Shown: positions 8,691 through 17,472 of the stretch, one piece after another
Layout: each line of letters starts with the position of its first letter
Numbering within the stretch: position 1 is the stretch's first letter
Origin: Pseudonocardia humida
Lineage (GTDB): Bacteria; Actinomycetota; Actinomycetes; Mycobacteriales; Pseudonocardiaceae
Length of the DNA stretch: 64,000 bases
NCBI RefSeq assembly: GCF_023898865.1
Contig: NZ_JAGSOV010000023.1
Span: 124,001 to 188,000, forward strand
Direction: 5' to 3'
Translations under genes and position numbers: made by a program
Notes under the pieces: model-generated
Database searches by the model: none
What the model saw: only the letters and a program-made list of their open reading frames with translations
Told to the model about the DNA's origin: nothing

Positions 8691-9899
8691 TCACCCGTCG
8701 AAGGTGTGGTCTAGCGCGGCGCGGATGTCGGCGGCGAGGTCGGCGGCGTCCTCCAATCCGACGGAGAGGCGGAGGTGGCCGTAGCGGCGGAACCCGGGCG
8801 GGTAGGCGGCGACCCGGGGGCCGTCGGTGCCGACGTGGACGATGAGCGACTCGTCGTGGCCGAGCGAGACCGCTGAGGTGATGAGGCGCAGCCCGGCGAC
8901 GAACCGGTTCTGGGCGGCGGGGTCGCCGTCCACGGCGAAGGAGATCACCGCGCCGAACCCGCGGCCGCCGAACTGCCGGGCGGCCAGGTCGTGCTGGGGG
9001 TGCGAGGGCAGGGCGGGGTGCGCGACGAAGGCGATCCTCCGGTCGCGGTCGAGCAGCTCGGCCAGCTCCCGCGCCGTGGCCAGGTGCTGGCGCAGCCGCA
9101 GCGGCAGGGTGATCGAGCCGCGCAGGATCAGCCAGGCGTTGAACGGCGAGATGACCCCGCCGACGTCGACCATCGCCTCCGACCTGATCCGCCCGATGAG
9201 CTCCCGGCTGCCGACGACCGCGCCGCCCATCGCGTCGCCGTGCCCGTTGATGTACTTCGTCAGCGAGTGCACGACCAGGTCCGCCCCGTCGGCCAGCGGC
9301 CGGTACAGCGGGGGCGGGGTGAAGGTGGAGTCCACCGACAGCAGCGCCCCGCCCGCGTGCGCGACGCGCGCGAGCGCCGCGATGTCGGCGACCTTCGTGG
9401 TGGGGTTCGCGATCGTCTCGACGTGCACCAGCCGGGTGTTCTCCCGCACCGCCGCGGCCACCGCGGCGGGGTCGGCGGCGTCGACGAAGCTCACCTCGAC
9501 GCCGTACTTCTTCGGCAGCAGCTCGGCGAACAGCCGCCAGGTGGCCTCGTAGGTGACGTCGGACACGACCACGTGGTCGCCGGTGCCGACGAAGGTGAAG
9601 AACACCGCGTGCAGCGCGGCCACCCCGCTGGCCAGCGCCACCGCGTCCGCGCCGCCGTCGAGCGCGGCGAGCTTCTCCTGCAGGGCGAGCTGGGTCGCGC
9701 CGGAGTTGCGGGTGTAGAGCGGGACGTCCGTGCCCGACCAGCTCATCGTCGACGGGTCCTCGGGCAGGGCGTAGGAGTTGGCCATCACCAGCGGCGTGCG
9801 GATCGCGCCGCTGCCCTCGTCGACGCGGTTCCCGGCGTGCACGGCCTGCGAGGCGAACGCGAGCGACGACGGGCGGTGCTTGTCAGGGCGGGCGGCCAT
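8691..9899 (-). CDS. PLP-dependent trans-sulfuration enzyme (cystathionine gamma-synthase / methionine gamma-lyase family)
   Basis: The 402-residue enzyme belongs to the Cys/Met metabolism PLP family. The PLP-binding lysine is K215 in VVHSLTKYINGHGD and the pyridine-nitrogen Asp is D190 in LLSVDSTF. Other family marks are YTRNSGATQLALQEKLAAL, ASGVAALHAVF and the C-terminal RLSVGLED. Which reaction it performs (cystathionine gamma-synthase or lyase, O-acetylhomoserine sulfhydrylase, methionine gamma-lyase) cannot be read from the motifs. The start is ATG at 9897-9899. It is convergent with the helicase (8 bp apart) and divergent from selO. Confidence 0.9.
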   Translation of the reverse strand: MAARPDKHRPSSLAFASQAVHAGNRVDEGSGAIRTPLVMANSYALPEDPSTMSWSGTDVPLYTRNSGATQLALQEKLAALDGGADAVALASGVAALHAVFFTFVGTGDHVVVSDVTYEATWRLFAELLPKKYGVEVSFVDAADPAAVAAAVRENTRLVHVETIANPTTKVADIAALARVAHAGGALLSVDSTFTPPPLYRPLADGADLVVHSLTKYINGHGDAMGGAVVGSRELIGRIRSEAMVDVGGVISPFNAWLILRGSITLPLRLRQHLATARELAELLDRDRRIAFVAHPALPSHPQHDLAARQFGGRGFGAVISFAVDGDPAAQNRFVAGLRLITSAVSLGHDESLIVHVGTDGPRVAAYPPGFRRYGHLRLSVGLEDAADLAADIRAALDHTFDG

Positions 9900-9982
9900 A
9901 CCGCCACGCTAGGACACCGGCGCTGGCCGGTCGCCGGGCTCGACACCCAGCCGGGGTCCGGTTCAGTCCGTAACCTGGGGAC

Positions 9983-11440
9983 ATGACCGTCGCGCAGACG
10001 CTGTTCGAGTTCGACGACTCCTACGCGCGGGACGTGCCGGGCCTGTCGGTCCCGTGGTCGGCCGCACCGGTGCCGGAGCCCCGGCTGGTGGTGCTCAACG
10101 AGGAGCTGGCCGTGGAGCTGGGCGCCGACCCCGCGGCGCTGCGCGCGCCCGCCGGGGTGTCGCTGCTGGTCGGGCACGGCCTCCCGGACGGGGTCACGCC
10201 GACGGCGCAGGCCTACGCCGGGCACCAGTTCGGCGGCTACGTGCCGCGCCTGGGCGACGGTCGCGCGCTGCTGCTGGGCGAGGTGCTCGACACCGCCGGC
10301 CGGCGCCGCGACCTGCACCTGAAGGGGTCCGGGCGCACCCCGTTCGCCCGCGGTGGCGACGGCAAGGCCGCGCTGGGCCCCATGCTGCGCGAATACCTGA
10401 TGGGCGAGGCCAACCACCACCTCGGGATCCCGACGACCCGGGCGCTCTCGGTCGTCGCCACCGGCGAGCAGGTGCCCCGGGAGTGGGGGCCGCTGCCCGG
10501 CGCGGTGCTCTGCCGCGTCGCCGCCAGCCACCTGCGCGTCGGCACCTTCCAGTACGCCGCCGCCTCGGGCGACCTCGACGTCCTGCGCGCGCTCGCCGAC
10601 CACGCCATCGCCCGCCACCACCCCGCGGCCGCCGCGGCGCCCGACCGCTACCTGCAGCTCTACCGCGGCGTCGTCGACACCCAGGCCGAGCTCGTCGCCC
10701 GCTGGATGCTGGTCGGCTTCGTGCACGGCGTGATGAACACCGACAACACCACGATCTCCGGCGAGACCATCGACTACGGCCCCTGCGCGTTCCTCGACGC
10801 CTTCGACCCGGCCACCGCATTCAGCTCCATCGACCACGCCGGCCGCTACGCCTACGGCAACCAGCCCGGCATCGCCCAGTGGAACCTGGCCCGGCTCGGG
10901 GAGGCGCTGCTGCCCCTGATCGACGAGGAGGCCGGCGACGGGGCCGACGCCGCGGTGGAGGCCGCGACGGCGGTCCTGACCGGGTTCGCCGAGTCCTACC
11001 ACCGGCACTGGGCGCAGGGCAGCGCCGCGAAGCTCGGGCTGACCGCGCCGAACCCGGAGCTGGTCGACGACCTGCTGGAGCTGATGCGCGCCCAGCGCGT
11101 CGACTTCACCGCGTTCTTCCGGGCCCTCTCGGCCGGCACCGCGCGGTCGCTGTTCACCGAGCCCGAGCCCTTCGACGCGTGGGCCGCGCGCCGGGAGGCC
11201 CTGCTGCCGGCCGACCGGGCCGCGGTGGCCGCGGCGATGGACCGGGTCAACCCCGTGTACATCCCGCGCAACCACCTCGTCGAGGAGGCGCTCACCGAGG
11301 CCACCGCGGGCGACCCGACCTCGTTCCACCGCCTGCTCGACGCGGTCTCGCGCCCGTACGAGGAGCGGCCCGGCCTGCAGCGCTACGCCGAGCCCGCCCC
11401 CGCGGGCTGCCCCCCGCACGTCACCTACTGCGGCACCTGA
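9983..11440 (+). CDS. selO: SelO family protein adenylyltransferase (YdiU/UPF0061)
   Basis: The 485-residue pseudokinase-fold enzyme belongs to the family known to transfer AMP to Ser/Thr/Tyr of target proteins, linked in other bacteria to oxidative stress. Visible family motifs are [41 protein letters not shown], the R-rich REYLMGEA, and the catalytic segment [22 protein letters not shown] with the metal and base Asn/Asp residues. The C-terminus is VTYCGT: the conserved tail position that is Sec or Cys in many SelO proteins is Cys (TGC) here, so no selenocysteine is needed. ATG at 9983 is the natural start. TAACCT lies 10 bp upstream, compatible with a short or absent 5' leader. Confidence 0.94.
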   Translation: MTVAQTLFEFDDSYARDVPGLSVPWSAAPVPEPRLVVLNEELAVELGADPAALRAPAGVSLLVGHGLPDGVTPTAQAYAGHQFGGYVPRLGDGRALLLGEVLDTAGRRRDLHLKGSGRTPFARGGDGKAALGPMLREYLMGEANHHLGIPTTRALSVVATGEQVPREWGPLPGAVLCRVAASHLRVGTFQYAAASGDLDVLRALADHAIARHHPAAAAAPDRYLQLYRGVVDTQAELVARWMLVGFVHGVMNTDNTTISGETIDYGPCAFLDAFDPATAFSSIDHAGRYAYGNQPGIAQWNLARLGEALLPLIDEEAGDGADAAVEAATAVLTGFAESYHRHWAQGSAAKLGLTAPNPELVDDLLELMRAQRVDFTAFFRALSAGTARSLFTEPEPFDAWAARREALLPADRAAVAAAMDRVNPVYIPRNHLVEEALTEATAGDPTSFHRLLDAVSRPYEERPGLQRYAEPAPAGCPPHVTYCGT

Positions 11441-11466
11441 CGCCGACGCGGCGACGACGGCAGCGG

Positions 11467-11964
11467 ATGAGGCCGATGCGTCCCTGGTTGGTCCTGGCCG
11501 GCGGCGCCGCCGTGTACGCGGCGGCCACCGCGTGGGGGGCCGCGCGCTGGCCCGAGGACGCCGTCCCGCTGCACTTCGACGCGAGCGGCGCCGTGGACCG
11601 CGTCGGCTCCCGCACCGAGGCCGTGACCTCGCTGACCGTCCTCGGCGCGGTGATGCTCGTGCTCGGCGCCGGGTTGGTACTGCTCGCCCTCCGCGGGCCG
11701 CTGACCGCGTTCAACTTCCCGAACCGGTCGCACTGGCTCACCGCCGAGCGCCTCCCCCGGCTGCGCCGGATGCTCGCCACCGACGTCGCCGTCGTCATCG
11801 GGGCCACGCTGGTGTTCCTCGCGCTGCTCCCGCTGTGGACCACACTCGCGGTCGAGTCGGGCGCCGCGCCGTCACCGCTGCTGTTCTGGGGCCCCACCGC
11901 GGGCTTCCTGCTCGCCGTCCTCGCCTGGGGCGTGCGATCGGCCCGGCGCTACCGCGCGGGGTAG
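11467..11964 (+). CDS. DUF1648-like integral membrane protein
   Basis: The 165-residue membrane protein has four predicted transmembrane helices: about 8-24 (LVLAGGAAVYAAATAWG), 53-73, 98-119 and 136-155. Between the first two is VPLHFDASGAVDRVGSRTEAV, which matches the DUF1648 signature seen in SdpI-like and related membrane proteins. Function is unknown. Two in-frame ATGs (11467 and 11476) are possible starts and neither has a strong Shine-Dalgarno. It lies 26 bp after selO on the same strand and may be co-transcribed. Its 3' end overlaps the tail of the opposing paiB reading frame. Confidence 0.75.
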   Translation: MRPMRPWLVLAGGAAVYAAATAWGAARWPEDAVPLHFDASGAVDRVGSRTEAVTSLTVLGAVMLVLGAGLVLLALRGPLTAFNFPNRSHWLTAERLPRLRRMLATDVAVVIGATLVFLALLPLWTTLAVESGAAPSPLLFWGPTAGFLLAVLAWGVRSARRYRAG

Positions 11965-12582
11965 TGGGGCAGGGCGCGGCAGGCCGTTCGCCGCCGCGAT
12001 CGCCGCCACGAGCGCGGGATGGTCGGCGCGCAGCCGCTCCATCGCCGCGGTGAGGTCCGTCGAGCGCTCCCCCTCGCCCAGCATCGCCCGCATCTCGGCG
12101 GTGGCCACCGGCATCTCGAACCCGACGATCCGTCCCACGCGCCGCCGGATGCCGTCGCCGCCGAGCTCCCGGTGGCCACCGGCCGGGACGTCCGCGCTCG
12201 GCGTGCTCGACGAGCGCCTGGACGCAGCGCAGCGTGTGCGCGTCGTCGGGGGACAGCGTCGGCGTCCCGTGCAGGTGGACCGCGAGGTAGCACCAGGTCG
12301 GCGCCATGTCGCGGACGGCGTACCAGGACGACGACAGGTAGGCCTGCTGGCCGGAGAACACCGCGACGGACGGCGCCCCGGCCGCGAGGGCCGCCACCTG
12401 CGGGTTGGCTCGCGCGAGGTACCCGACGACCATGGCCCGCCCGCCCGCGCCGACATCACCAGCGGCAGGTGCGACACGTGGATGGTGCCCGCGTGCGGCG
12501 TGACCAGCGTGGCCAGCGGATGGTCCGCGACGAGGGCCGCCGCCGCCGCGGCGATGTCGTGCGGATCGAGCACCTCGTGCAC
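11872..12582 (-). pseudogene. paiB-like FMN-binding negative transcriptional regulator, frame-disrupted
   Basis: Homology to the PaiB family runs through two frames. The N-terminus (HEVLDPHDIAAAAAALV..DHPLATLVTPHAGTIHVSHLPLV) and the C-terminus (LGGDGIRRRVGRIVGFEMPVA) share one frame. The middle (VVGYLARANPQVAAL, VAVFSGQQAYLSSSWY, WCYLAVHLHGTPTL) is in another. A one-base loss near 12440-12455 (in CCCGCCCGCCCGCGCC) and a one-base gain near 12190-12200 would restore one protein of about 210 residues. As written it is not translatable. Either two sequencing indels or a decaying gene explains this. A GTG start at 12580-12582 fits the family; the end is uncertain (11872 in this frame, 11949 in another). 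Active members bind FMN and act in stress gene control. Confidence 0.75.
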
Positions 12583-12834
12583 CCAGGACCCCGTCCCTCG
12601 GACGACCACGGCACCAGGACCCTACGGCGCACGACCCCACCGATCACCCGGTTGAGCCCTGAGCTGAGCGCCACCCGTTCGGATGAAGTCGATCACCGCC
12701 GTATCCCCCACCCCACCGGAGGCTCGTCATCGGCAGCCGTCCCGATCGGCACGGCACAGCCAGGACGAGCTCGCACACGCGGCGCGGACGGTTGCAATGC
12801 CGTCACGGCGACTCGGGAACCGGTCATCTGTCTG

Positions 12835-12846
12835 GGACGATCGTCC
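12835..12846. promoter_or_regulatory. candidate TetR operator
   Basis: GGACGATCGTCC is a perfect 12-bp palindrome 21 bp upstream of the tetR start and just before its AGGAGG. The position suggests autoregulation of the tetR-MFS-aldolase-GH1 operon. The assignment is inferred from symmetry and position only. Confidence 0.45.
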
Positions 12847-12867
12847 AACCTCACGGAGGAGGATGCC

Positions 12868-13494
12868 GTGCCCCGCATACCCGCCACACAGCGCCGGGCG
12901 GCGCTCGCGCGCGCCGCACTCGCCGTCGCCTCCCGCGACGGGCTCGCGGCCGCCTCGACCAGGGCGATCGTCGCCGAGGCCGGGATGCCGCTGGCCAGCT
13001 TCCACTACGCCGTCGCCTCCCGCGACGAGCTGCTGGGCGACGTCGTCGCGCTGGTCGTCGCCGAGGAGCGTGCGGCGGCGCTGGCCGCGCTGGTCTCGCA
13101 CGCCCGCGACCCCCGCGAGGCGATCCGGCTGGCCCTGCTGGGCTACCTCGACCAGGTCCGCGCCGACCCGGGGCGCGAGCAGGCGATGTTCGAGCTGACC
13201 CAGCACGCGCTGCGCACCGAGGGGCTCGACGGCCTGCCCCGCGAGCAGTACGCGCGCTACCGCGAGACGGCGCTCGACGTGCTGGTCGCGGGGGCGCGCC
13301 GGCTGGGGTTCGACTGGCGGGTGCCGCCCGCCGACCTGGCCCGGCTGCTGGTGATGGTCACCGACGGGCTCACGCTCGCCTGGCTGGCCGACCGCGACGA
13401 CGCCGCGGCCGAGCGCGCGGTCGACCTCGCCGCCGACGCGCTCGCCGGCTTCGTCGTCGCCCGCGCCGGGGCGGAGGGCCGCGATGACGGTTGA
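12868..13494 (+). CDS. TetR/AcrR family transcriptional regulator
   Basis: The 208-residue regulator has an N-terminal TetR helix-turn-helix at about residues 8-55: RAALARAALAVASRDGLAAA, then STRAIVAEAGMPLASFHYAV as the recognition part. A C-terminal ligand-binding domain follows (LTQHALRTEGL...ARRLGFDW). The GTG start has GGAGGAGG about 8 bp upstream. It leads an operon: the MFS gene starts inside its last codons (11-bp overlap), so it probably represses its own operon through the palindrome just upstream. The ligand is unknown; a glycoside or amino acid derivative would suit the downstream genes. Confidence 0.88.
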   Translation: MPRIPATQRRAALARAALAVASRDGLAAASTRAIVAEAGMPLASFHYAVASRDELLGDVVALVVAEERAAALAALVSHARDPREAIRLALLGYLDQVRADPGREQAMFELTQHALRTEGLDGLPREQYARYRETALDVLVAGARRLGFDWRVPPADLARLLVMVTDGLTLAWLADRDDAAAERAVDLAADALAGFVVARAGAEGRDDG

Positions 13495-14749
13495 GCCGAG
13501 CACCGCACCGGCGCCCCTCACCGAGCCCGCGCGCCGGGTGACCCCGGGCTGGATCGCGACCTTCGCCACCGCGTGGCTCGGCATCTGGATGGCGCAGCTC
13601 ACCCCGGTGCAGCTGCTGCTCCCGCTGCAGGTCGAGGCGGCGCTGCCGGACACGGACTGGGTCGGCAGCGTCGTCGCGTTCGGCGTCATCTCCGGCATCG
13701 CGGGCCTGTGCGCGCTCGTCGCCTACCCGCTGGCGGGCGCGGCGTCCGACCGCACCGTCTCGCGCTACGGCCGCCGCCGGCCCTGGATCCTCGGTGGCGC
13801 GCTCGTGTTCGCCGCGGGCCTGGTGCTGCTCGGGTTCCAGACCTCGCTGGTGGGCATCGGCGTGTGGTGGTGCGTGGCGCTCGTCGGCTTCTGCGTCACC
13901 ACGGCCGCGCTCACCGCGACGATCTCCGACCAGGTCCCCGTGGAGCAGCGCGGGCTGGTGTCGGGGTGGCTGTCGGCGCCGCAGGCGATCGGCACGATCC
14001 TGGGACTGGTCCTCGTGACCACCGTCTTCCTCGGCACCGCGGCGGGCTACATCGCGGTCGCGGTGCTGCTCGTCGTGCTGGTGGTGCCCTTCCTCGCGGT
14101 CGCCCCCGACGCGGTGCTCCCCCGCGCCGAGCGCCCGCCGCTCACCCTGCGGGCGCTCGTCGCGGGCTTCTGGATCAGCCCGCGGCGCCACCCGGACTTC
14201 GGCTGGACGCTGCTCGGGCGCATCCTGGTCAACCTGGGCAACGCCCTGGGGACCACGCAGCTGCTGTACTTCCTCATGTTCGGGCTGGAGCGCGCGGACG
14301 CCGAGGGCGACCTGATCCTGCTCACGCTCCTGTACATGGTGTTCGTGATCATCGCCTCGATCGGGCTCGGCGCGCTCTCCGACCGGCTGGGCAGGCGCAA
14401 GGCGTTCGTGGTCGTCGCCTCGCTGCTGCAGGCCACGGCCGCGCTGCTGCTCGCTCTGGTCCCGGACTTCACCGCGGCCATGATCGGGGCGGGGCTGCTC
14501 GGGCTGGGGTACGGCAGCTTCCTCTCGGTCGACCAGGCGCTGGCCACCCAGGTGCTGCCCGACGCGGCCAGCCGCGGCAAGGACCTCGGCATCATGAACA
14601 TCGCCACCGCCGTCCCGCAGGCGCTCGGCCCGCTGCTGGGCGCCTGGATCGTGGCGGCGCTGGCCGGGTTCACCGGCCTGTTCGTGCTGTCGGCGGTCAT
14701 CGCGGTCCTCGGCGCGCTCGCCGTCCTGCCCGTGCGGGCGGTGCGGTGA
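13484..14749 (+). CDS. MFS transporter
   Basis: The 421-residue protein has about 12 transmembrane helices. The loop 2-3 motif SDRTVSRYGRRRPWI and the equivalent SDRLGRRKAF in the second half are the typical MFS signatures. The cytoplasmic centre is short (PRAERPPLTLRALVAGFW). It overlaps tetR by 11 bp, and its stop is coupled to the next gene by GTGA. The company of a GH1 glycosidase and a PLP amino acid enzyme suggests import of a glycoside or export of a toxic product; the substrate cannot be read from sequence. Confidence 0.88.
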   Translation: MTVEPSTAPAPLTEPARRVTPGWIATFATAWLGIWMAQLTPVQLLLPLQVEAALPDTDWVGSVVAFGVISGIAGLCALVAYPLAGAASDRTVSRYGRRRPWILGGALVFAAGLVLLGFQTSLVGIGVWWCVALVGFCVTTAALTATISDQVPVEQRGLVSGWLSAPQAIGTILGLVLVTTVFLGTAAGYIAVAVLLVVLVVPFLAVAPDAVLPRAERPPLTLRALVAGFWISPRRHPDFGWTLLGRILVNLGNALGTTQLLYFLMFGLERADAEGDLILLTLLYMVFVIIASIGLGALSDRLGRRKAFVVVASLLQATAALLLALVPDFTAAMIGAGLLGLGYGSFLSVDQALATQVLPDAASRGKDLGIMNIATAVPQALGPLLGAWIVAALAGFTGLFVLSAVIAVLGALAVLPVRAVR

Positions 14750-15986
14750 AGCTCGTCCGGCCGTCCGGGGCGCCGTGGCGCGACGCCGCGACCTGGTGGC
14801 CCACCCTCAGCGCGGCGACCGCGGCCCTGGACACCCCGTTCGGCGTCCTCGCCGCCGAGGCGCTCGCGGCCAACGCCTTCGACCTGCTCGACCGCGCGCG
14901 GGGCACCCCGATCCGGGTGGCCAGCAAGTCGGTGCGGGTGCGCTCGGTGCTCGACGCCGTGCTCGAGCTGCCCGGCTACCGGGGGATCCTGGCCTGGCCT
15001 ACACGCTGCCCGAGGCCCTCTGGCTGGCCGCGCCGGACGGGACGCACGGCGGGCACACCGACGTCGTCGTCGGCTACCCGAGCGTCGACCGGGCGGCGAT
15101 CGCGCGGCTCGCCCGCGACGAGCTGCTGGCCGCGCGGGTGACGCTGATGGTCGACGACCCCGCACAACTCGACCTGGTCGACGCGGTCGTGCCGACGACC
15201 GGCCGCGCCGCACCCGTGCGGGTGTGCCTCGAGCTCGACGCCTCCTACCGGCACCGGATGCTCGGCCACGTCGGCGTCCGCCGTTCGCCGCTGCACGACG
15301 TCGGGCAGGCCCGCGCCGTCGCCGCCGCGATCGCGCGCCGGCCCGGCTTCCGGCTGGTCGGCGTCATGGCCTACGAGGCGCAGATCGCCGGCGTGGTCAA
15401 CCGCGGCCCCCGCCGCGCCGCCGTCCGGGCCATGCAGCGCGCGTCGGCCGCCGAGCTGGCGCACCGGCGCGCCGCCGCGGTGGCCGCGGTCCGCGAGGTC
15501 GCGCCGCTGGAGTTCGTCAACGGCGGGGGCACCGGCTCGATCGAGTCGACCCGGGCCGACGCCTCGGTCACCGAGATCGCCGCGGGCTCGGGGCTGTTCG
15601 GACCCCACCTGTTCGACGGGTACGTCCGGTTCACCCCGGCACCCGCGGCCGCCTTCGCGCTGAGCGTGGTCCGGCGCCCCGACGCCGGCACCGCGACGCT
15701 GCTCGGCGGCGGCTGGGTCGCCTCCGGACCGCCCGGCGCGGACCGACTCCCCCAGCCCGTGTGGCCCGAAGGGCTTCGGATGCTGGGCCGGGAGGCGGCG
15801 GGCGAGGTGCAGACCCCGGTCACCGGGGCCGCGGCGCGCACCCTGGCGGTGGGCGACCGGGTGTGGTTGCGCCACACCAAGGCCGGCGAGCTGAGCGAGC
15901 ACCTCGACGCCTTCGCGGTGGTGGCCGACGGCGAGCTGGTCGACGAGGTGCCGACCTACCGGGGCGAGGGCGAGGCCTTCCTGTGA
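14746..15986 (+). pseudogene. PLP-dependent amino acid deaminase/aldolase (alanine racemase/D-threonine aldolase-like), frameshifted
   Basis: The fold-type III PLP enzyme reads in one frame from GTG 14746 to about 14995 and in another to 15986. The PLP lysine lies in PIRVASKSVRVRSVLDAV. After the break come YTLPEALWLA, ELDASYRHRMLGHVGVRRSP, EFVNGGGTGSIEST and the C-terminal metal-binding D-serine-dehydratase-like domain ending PTYRGEGEAFL. At the junction the DNA reads CTGGCCTGGCCTACACG. Removing one TGGCC unit gives LAYTLPEA, the expected sequence, so a 5-bp tandem duplication is a good explanation, although a single lost base also works. GTGA couplings link it to the MFS gene and to GH1. 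Confidence 0.78.
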
Positions 15987-17424
15987 ACGGGCCGCCGCAC
16001 TCCCCCGCCGCGCTCGCCGCGAGCCTGCCCGCCGGGTTCGTCATCGGCGCGGCGACCTCGGCGTTCCAGATCGAGGGCGCCCCCGAGGCCGACGGCCGCG
16101 GGCGCTCGGTCTGGGACGACTTCGCCGCGCGCCCCGGCACCGTCGTCGACGGCTCGAACGCCCGGGTGGCCACCGACTCCTACCGCCGGTGGGCCGACGA
16201 CGTCGCGCTGCTGCGCGACCTCGGCGTCGACGGCTACCGGTTCTCGCTGTCGTGGCCGCGCCTGCAGCCCGGCGGCCGCGGGCCCGCCAACGCCCGCGCC
16301 GTCGCCCACTACGACCGCGTGATCGACGCGCTGCTGGCCGAGGGCATCCGGCCGATGGTCACGCTGTTCCACTGGGACACCCCGGCCGAGCTCGAGGCGG
16401 CCGGCGGCTGGCTGCGCCGGGACACCGCGTTGCGCTTCGCCGACTACGCGGCGCTCGCCGGGGCCGCCTTCGGCGACCGCGTCGACTCCTGGGTCACGGT
16501 CAACGAGCCCGCCACCGTCGTCCTGCAGGGCTACGCCCTCGACGTGCACGCGCCCGGGCGGGCGGCCATGGCCCGCGCCGTGCCCGCGGCGTACCACCTG
16601 CTGCTGGGCCACGGCCTGGCCGTCCGCGCGCTGCGCGCGGCCCGGGTGCGCGGCCGGATCGGCATCACGAACGTGCACTCGCCGGTCTCCGCGGCCACCC
16701 CGGCCCGGCGCGACCGGGCTTACGCCGCGCTGTTCGACGTGCTGCACAACCGGCTCTTCGCCGATCCCGTGCTGCTCGGCCGCGCACCGGCGTACCGCTC
16801 GGCGCCGGCGTGCTGGGGCTGGCCGTGCGGGCGCTGTCCCGGCCGCGCCGGGCCGACCTCGCCGTCATGGCCGAGCCGCTGGACTTCTACGGGCTCAACT
16901 ACTACTTCCCCACCCGCATCGCGGCGGGCACCCCGCCCGCGGGCGCGACCAACCCCGACGGCGAGTCGGCCGCCATGGACGAGTTGCCCTTCCACCTGGC
17001 GCCGTGGCCGCAGTACCGGCGGACCGGGTTCGGCTGGCCGGTCGCGCCCGACCAGCTCGGCGTGCTGCTGCGCCAGATGGGCGAGCGCTACGGCGCGGCG
17101 CTGCCGCCGGTGGTCGTCACCGAGGGCGGGGCCAGCTTCCCCGACGCGCCGGCCACCGGCGAGCGCGGTGCGCCGGGTGAGGTCGACGACCGGGAGCGCA
17201 TCGACTACCTCGCCGAGCACATCGCGGCCGCCGCCGAGGGCGCACCCGGCGTGCGGGTGCTGGGCTACTACGTCTGGTCGCTGCTGGACAACTGGGAGTG
17301 GGCCGCCGGGTTCACCCAGCGCTTCGGCCTCGTGCACGTCGACTTCGACACCGGCACCCGCACGCCGAAGCGGTCGTTCGGGTGGCTGCGCGAGGTGCTC
17401 GCCGCCCGCCGCCCACCGCCCTGA
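15983..17424 (+). pseudogene. glycoside hydrolase family 1 (beta-glucosidase-like), frameshifted
   Basis: GH1 enzymes cleave beta-glucosides with retention. The N-terminal part shows FVIGAATSAFQIEGA, the acid/base motif WVTVNEPATVVLQGYA and LLLGHGLAVRALR. The C-terminal part (another frame) shows AEPLDFYGLNYYFP, the nucleophile motif VVVTEGGASFPD, VLGYYVWSLLDNWEWAAGFTQ and RFGLVHVDFDT. The frame changes at about 16780-16800 (GCGTACCGCTCGGCGCC), equivalent to one missing base; with it the protein would be about 480 residues, a normal GH1 length. There is no signal peptide, so it is cytoplasmic and would act on imported glycosides. The GTG start overlaps the upstream stop (GTGA). Confidence 0.85.
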
Positions 17425-17434
17425 CCCCGGCGCG

Positions 17435-17467
17435 CGTGGCCCCCGACCGGTCCGGTCGGGGGCCACG
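17435..17467. terminator. bidirectional terminator hairpin
   Basis: A perfect 15-bp stem (CGTGGCCCCCGACCG / CGGTCGGGGGCCACG) closes a 3-nt loop between the convergent GH1 gene and the monooxygenase gene. It has no U-tract, as is usual in high-GC actinobacteria. Confidence 0.8.
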
Positions 17468-17472
17468 GCCGG

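Noticed and set aside
11390-11445. Possible selenocysteine readthrough at the SelO TGA stop.
   Set aside because: The conserved tail position is an ordinary Cys codon (TGC) before the TGA, and no SECIS-like hairpin was noticed.
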